From NCBI GenBank assembly GCA_963722575.1, contig CAVRNR010000005.1, positions 310,001-374,000 on the forward strand: a stretch of DNA of 64,000 nucleotides, written 5' to 3'. The translations under genes were made by a program, and so were the position numbers. This DNA comes from Fen-178 sp963722575 (GTDB taxonomy: Bacteria; Acidobacteriota; Terriglobia; Bryobacterales; Bryobacteraceae). Every line of letters begins with the position of its first letter. Position 1 is the first letter of the stretch. Below, one piece after another: positions 61,821-64,000 of this stretch. Under the pieces are notes generated by a model. It was not told the origin of the DNA, did no database searches, and was given only the letters and a program-made list of their open reading frames with translations.

Positions 61821-64000
61821 CTAATTCCCCACCGCGATGGTCACGCCCGCCTGCGTGGAGACGCCGCCCACCTGCACTACCACGGGGACGGCGTTGCCGG
61901 CCTGAATACCGCTGGGGATTTGCGCGTTGATCTGCATCACGCCGGCTACCACATTGGGCGCCTGGCCGACGTACTGCGGCGGCCCCACGGATTGTCCGCC
62001 AATCGTCACGGCGACCGCTGCCGCCGGCTGCGGCAAGGGAGCGGCTCCCGGCTGACCGTCCACGCCCGCGGGATTCATCTGGCCCGCGCCAGTCAGCCAC
62101 AACGAGATGTAACTCCCCACTTTCGCGGGATGAGCCGGCCCGTTCACTGTGCCGTCCTGATTGGATGCCGCCGCCTGGCCCTTGCCCGAACTGTCCGCGG
62201 TGAAGAGAGCCGGGGCCACCGCGGCCACCGGCACTGTCACGGGAGCGCTGGTCTGTCCCTGGTACTGGACGAAGACCTGCACGTTCGCACCCGTGATTCC
62301 GTACGGGACTACGGCGCCAATTTGAGTGGCGGAGGTATACAGCACGGGCGCCGGTGTGCCGCCGAATATGACGCTGGTGCCGGCCAGACTGGTGCCCACC
62401 AGGCCGCTGGTTGGGTCAAGCTGGTACTGCGTAAGCTGGGCAGGGCCCAGTCCGGAACCGTAGAGTACCACCACCTCGCCGGGCGCCACCGGTCCGCCGA
62501 CGCTGCTGGCGGCGTTGGTCACCGCGCCGATGGACAAGCCGTTGCCGGCGTACTGGAGCAGCCGGACGGCGTTGTTGGCCTCGTCCGCCACGTACAAGTT
62601 GCCGTTGCTCCCCAAAGCGATGGCGGAGGGAGAATTGAGCTGCGCCTGCGTGGCCAGACCGCCGTCTCCCGAGTAGCCTCGCGACCCGTTGCCCGCAATG
62701 GTCGCGATCAGGCCGTTGGGATAGACCTGGCGCACGCGATTGCTGGCGTCCAGGGTGAAAATGTCGCCCGCGGCATCCACGGCCACGCCGACGGGGCTGC
62801 CGATTTGCGCACTGGTGGCTTGGCCCCCATCGCCCGAGTAACCCGCGAGGCTGTTTCCGGCGACCGTCGCGATCAGGCCGGCGGGGGTAACTTCGCGGAT
62901 CGCGTTGTTTTCGGTGTCGGCGATGTACAGGTTGCCGGCGGCATCCACCGCGACGCCCTGGGGTCCATTTAATTGCGCGTTGGCGGCCGGGCCGCCGTCG
63001 CCGGAGTACCCAGTGGATCCGTTTCCGGCCACCGTGCCGATGATGGCGCCGCTGGCCGAGACCTTGCGCACGCGGCTGTTGCCGAAGTCCGCGATGTACA
63101 CGTTGCCGGAAGAGTCCACGGCCACGCCGATGGGCAGATTCAATTGCGCGCTGGCGGCGGCGCTGCCATCGCCGCCATAGCCGGGAGTGCCGCTGCCGGC
63201 CACGATGTTGATGACGCCGCTGGCAGCGGAGACCTTGCGCACCTTGGCATTCAGGGTGTCGGCGATAAAGAGATTGCCGGCGGCGTCCACGGCCAGCCCC
63301 TGTGGTCCGTGGAGTTGCGCGCTGGTGGCCGCGCTGCCGTCTCCGGAGCTGCCCGCGCCGCCATTCCCGGCGAAGTTGGAGATGGTTCCATTCGGCGAAA
63401 CTTTCCGGACCACATTGTTGAGGGTGTCCGCCACGTACAGGTTGCCGGAAGAGTCCGCCGCCACGCCCTGCGGGTTGTTGAGTTGAGCCTGGATGGCCGC
63501 GCCACCGTCACCGGAATAGCTCAAAGTGCCGTTTCCGGCAAACGTCGAAATGTTTCCGCCCGAGGCCATCTTGCGGATGCGGCAGTTCAGCGAATCCGCG
63601 ATGTACAGATTCCCCGCCGAATCCACGGCCACGCCGGTGGGGGAATTCAGTTCCGCGTTGACGGCAGTCGAGCCGTCGCCGGTGAATCCGGCGGTGCCGT
63701 TTCCGGCCACGGTGCTGATATCCAGGCTCTTGGCGTCGATTCTCCGAATCCGGCTGTCGCCGTTTTCGGCGAAGTAGACGTTGCCGGAGGAGTCCACCAC
63801 CAGCCCAAAGGGCGCGATCAGGCCGGCGCTGGTGGCGTACCCGCCATCGCCGGTGTAACCGATGCTCCCGTCGCCGGCAATATAGTTGATGTTGCCATCG
63901 GTGGTGACCTTGCGGATGTACGCGTTTTGCGTATCCGCGATGTAGACGTTGCCGGAGGAATCCACGGCCACATCCTCGGGGCCGTGCAATTCCGCTGTAA
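61821..64000 (-). CDS. NHL-repeat protein with acidobacterial C-terminal domain (5' partial)
   Basis: The frame is open to the right edge, so the N-terminus lies beyond the window. About 490 residues are NHL-type repeats with a ~55-residue period, each with PxGVAVDSSGNVYIADxxNxR-I/V-RKV and TVAGNGxxGYxGDGGxAxxAQL. About 240 C-terminal residues are the beta-rich domain common in Acidobacteria (VAPGEVVVLYGSGLGP, ATQIGAVVPYGITGANVQVF, SLWLTGAGQMNP, GVMQINAQIPSGI). These are exported surface or secreted proteins; the role is unknown. Six or more repeat units give strong DNA-level internal similarity. Confidence 0.88.
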   Translation of the reverse strand, partial: TAELHGPEDVAVDSSGNVYIADTQNAYIRKVTTDGNINYIAGDGSIGYTGDGGYATSAGLIAPFGLVVDSSGNVYFAENGDSRIRRIDAKSLDISTVAGNGTAGFTGDGSTAVNAELNSPTGVAVDSAGNLYIADSLNCRIRKMASGGNISTFAGNGTLSYSGDGGAAIQAQLNNPQGVAADSSGNLYVADTLNNVVRKVSPNGTISNFAGNGGAGSSGDGSAATSAQLHGPQGLAVDAAGNLFIADTLNAKVRKVSAASGVINIVAGSGTPGYGGDGSAAASAQLNLPIGVAVDSSGNVYIADFGNSRVRKVSASGAIIGTVAGNGSTGYSGDGGPAANAQLNGPQGVAVDAAGNLYIADTENNAIREVTPAGLIATVAGNSLAGYSGDGGQATSAQIGSPVGVAVDAAGDIFTLDASNRVRQVYPNGLIATIAGNGSRGYSGDGGLATQAQLNSPSAIALGSNGNLYVADEANNAVRLLQYAGNGLSIGAVTNAASSVGGPVAPGEVVVLYGSGLGPAQLTQYQLDPTSGLVGTSLAGTSVIFGGTPAPVLYTSATQIGAVVPYGITGANVQVFVQYQGQTSAPVTVPVAAVAPALFTADSSGKGQAAASNQDGTVNGPAHPAKVGSYISLWLTGAGQMNPAGVDGQPGAAPLPQPAAAVAVTIGGQSVGPPQYVGQAPNVVAGVMQINAQIPSGIQAGNAVPVVVQVGGVSTQAGVTIAVGN

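Noticed and set aside
61749..62972. Plus-strand frame opposite the NHL-repeat gene
   Set aside because: Its repeats mirror the NHL repeats on the other strand; it is a shadow frame.
1..64000. CRISPR array or tRNA genes
   Set aside because: The recurring motifs have irregular spacing and lie between unrelated genes, and no cloverleaf-type sequence was recognised; a dedicated scan was not possible.

Overview
The window looks like a chromosomal segment of an Acidobacteriota bacterium, most likely of the Solibacter/Bryobacter type. The evidence is high G+C coding sequence, an Oar-like TonB-dependent receptor with an N-terminal carboxypeptidase-regulatory domain, an NHL-repeat protein with the acidobacterial C-terminal domain, a PadR regulator followed by a membrane protein, a winged-helix-like membrane regulator typical of the phylum, and many short interspersed palindromes. 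No database search was run, so taxonomy is inference. No rRNA, tRNA or CRISPR array was seen.

Layout. (1) 1-1833: tail of a possible methyltransferase, then tssK on the minus strand carrying a one-base frameshift. (2) 1906-12536: a ~10 kb accessory segment bracketed by two same-orientation copies of a small MITE-like element. It holds an exported HpcH/HpaI-type aldolase, a GH28 pectin-lyase-fold enzyme, a GH67-like secreted protein, a frameshifted TonB-dependent receptor and a membrane regulator, which suggests a plant-polysaccharide locus that landed inside the type VI secretion locus. (3) 12708-27253: the main T6SS operon behind a good sigma-70-type promoter: tssB, tssC, hcp, tagJ, tssA, tssE, tssF, tssG, clpV, vgrG and a HEAT-repeat gene coupled to vgrG. 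tssJ, tssL, tssM and a PAAR gene are not in the window.

(4) 27379-46210: a carbonyl-branch Wood-Ljungdahl (CODH/acetyl-CoA synthase) cluster: a core-MetE-like methionine synthase, two CooC-type ATPases, Ni-CODH (acsA), a fused ferredoxin + FAD/NAD oxidoreductase, acetyl-CoA synthase (acsB), both subunits of the corrinoid iron-sulfur protein (acsD, acsC), a ParD antitoxin, two histidine kinases, a response regulator, and the ASKHA-type corrinoid activator (acsV). The usual methyltransferase acsE is absent. The set could connect CO, acetyl-CoA and a corrinoid-bound methyl group to methionine; this is the most interesting system in the window.

(5) 46234-52692: a PadR regulator with its own operator, a membrane protein with an internal duplication, an MFS transporter, an Asp/Glu-racemase-family protein, a LarA-family nickel enzyme and a Tat-exported enolase-superfamily enzyme, probably for hydroxy-acid or sugar-acid use. 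(6) 52778-64000: a GH106-CE15 fusion, a nitrilase-family amidase, a GH31 glycosidase, remnants of three genes, a 57-residue conserved-looking small protein and an NHL-repeat protein running off the right edge. Interspersed palindromes sit between many genes and at three places enter or end coding sequence.
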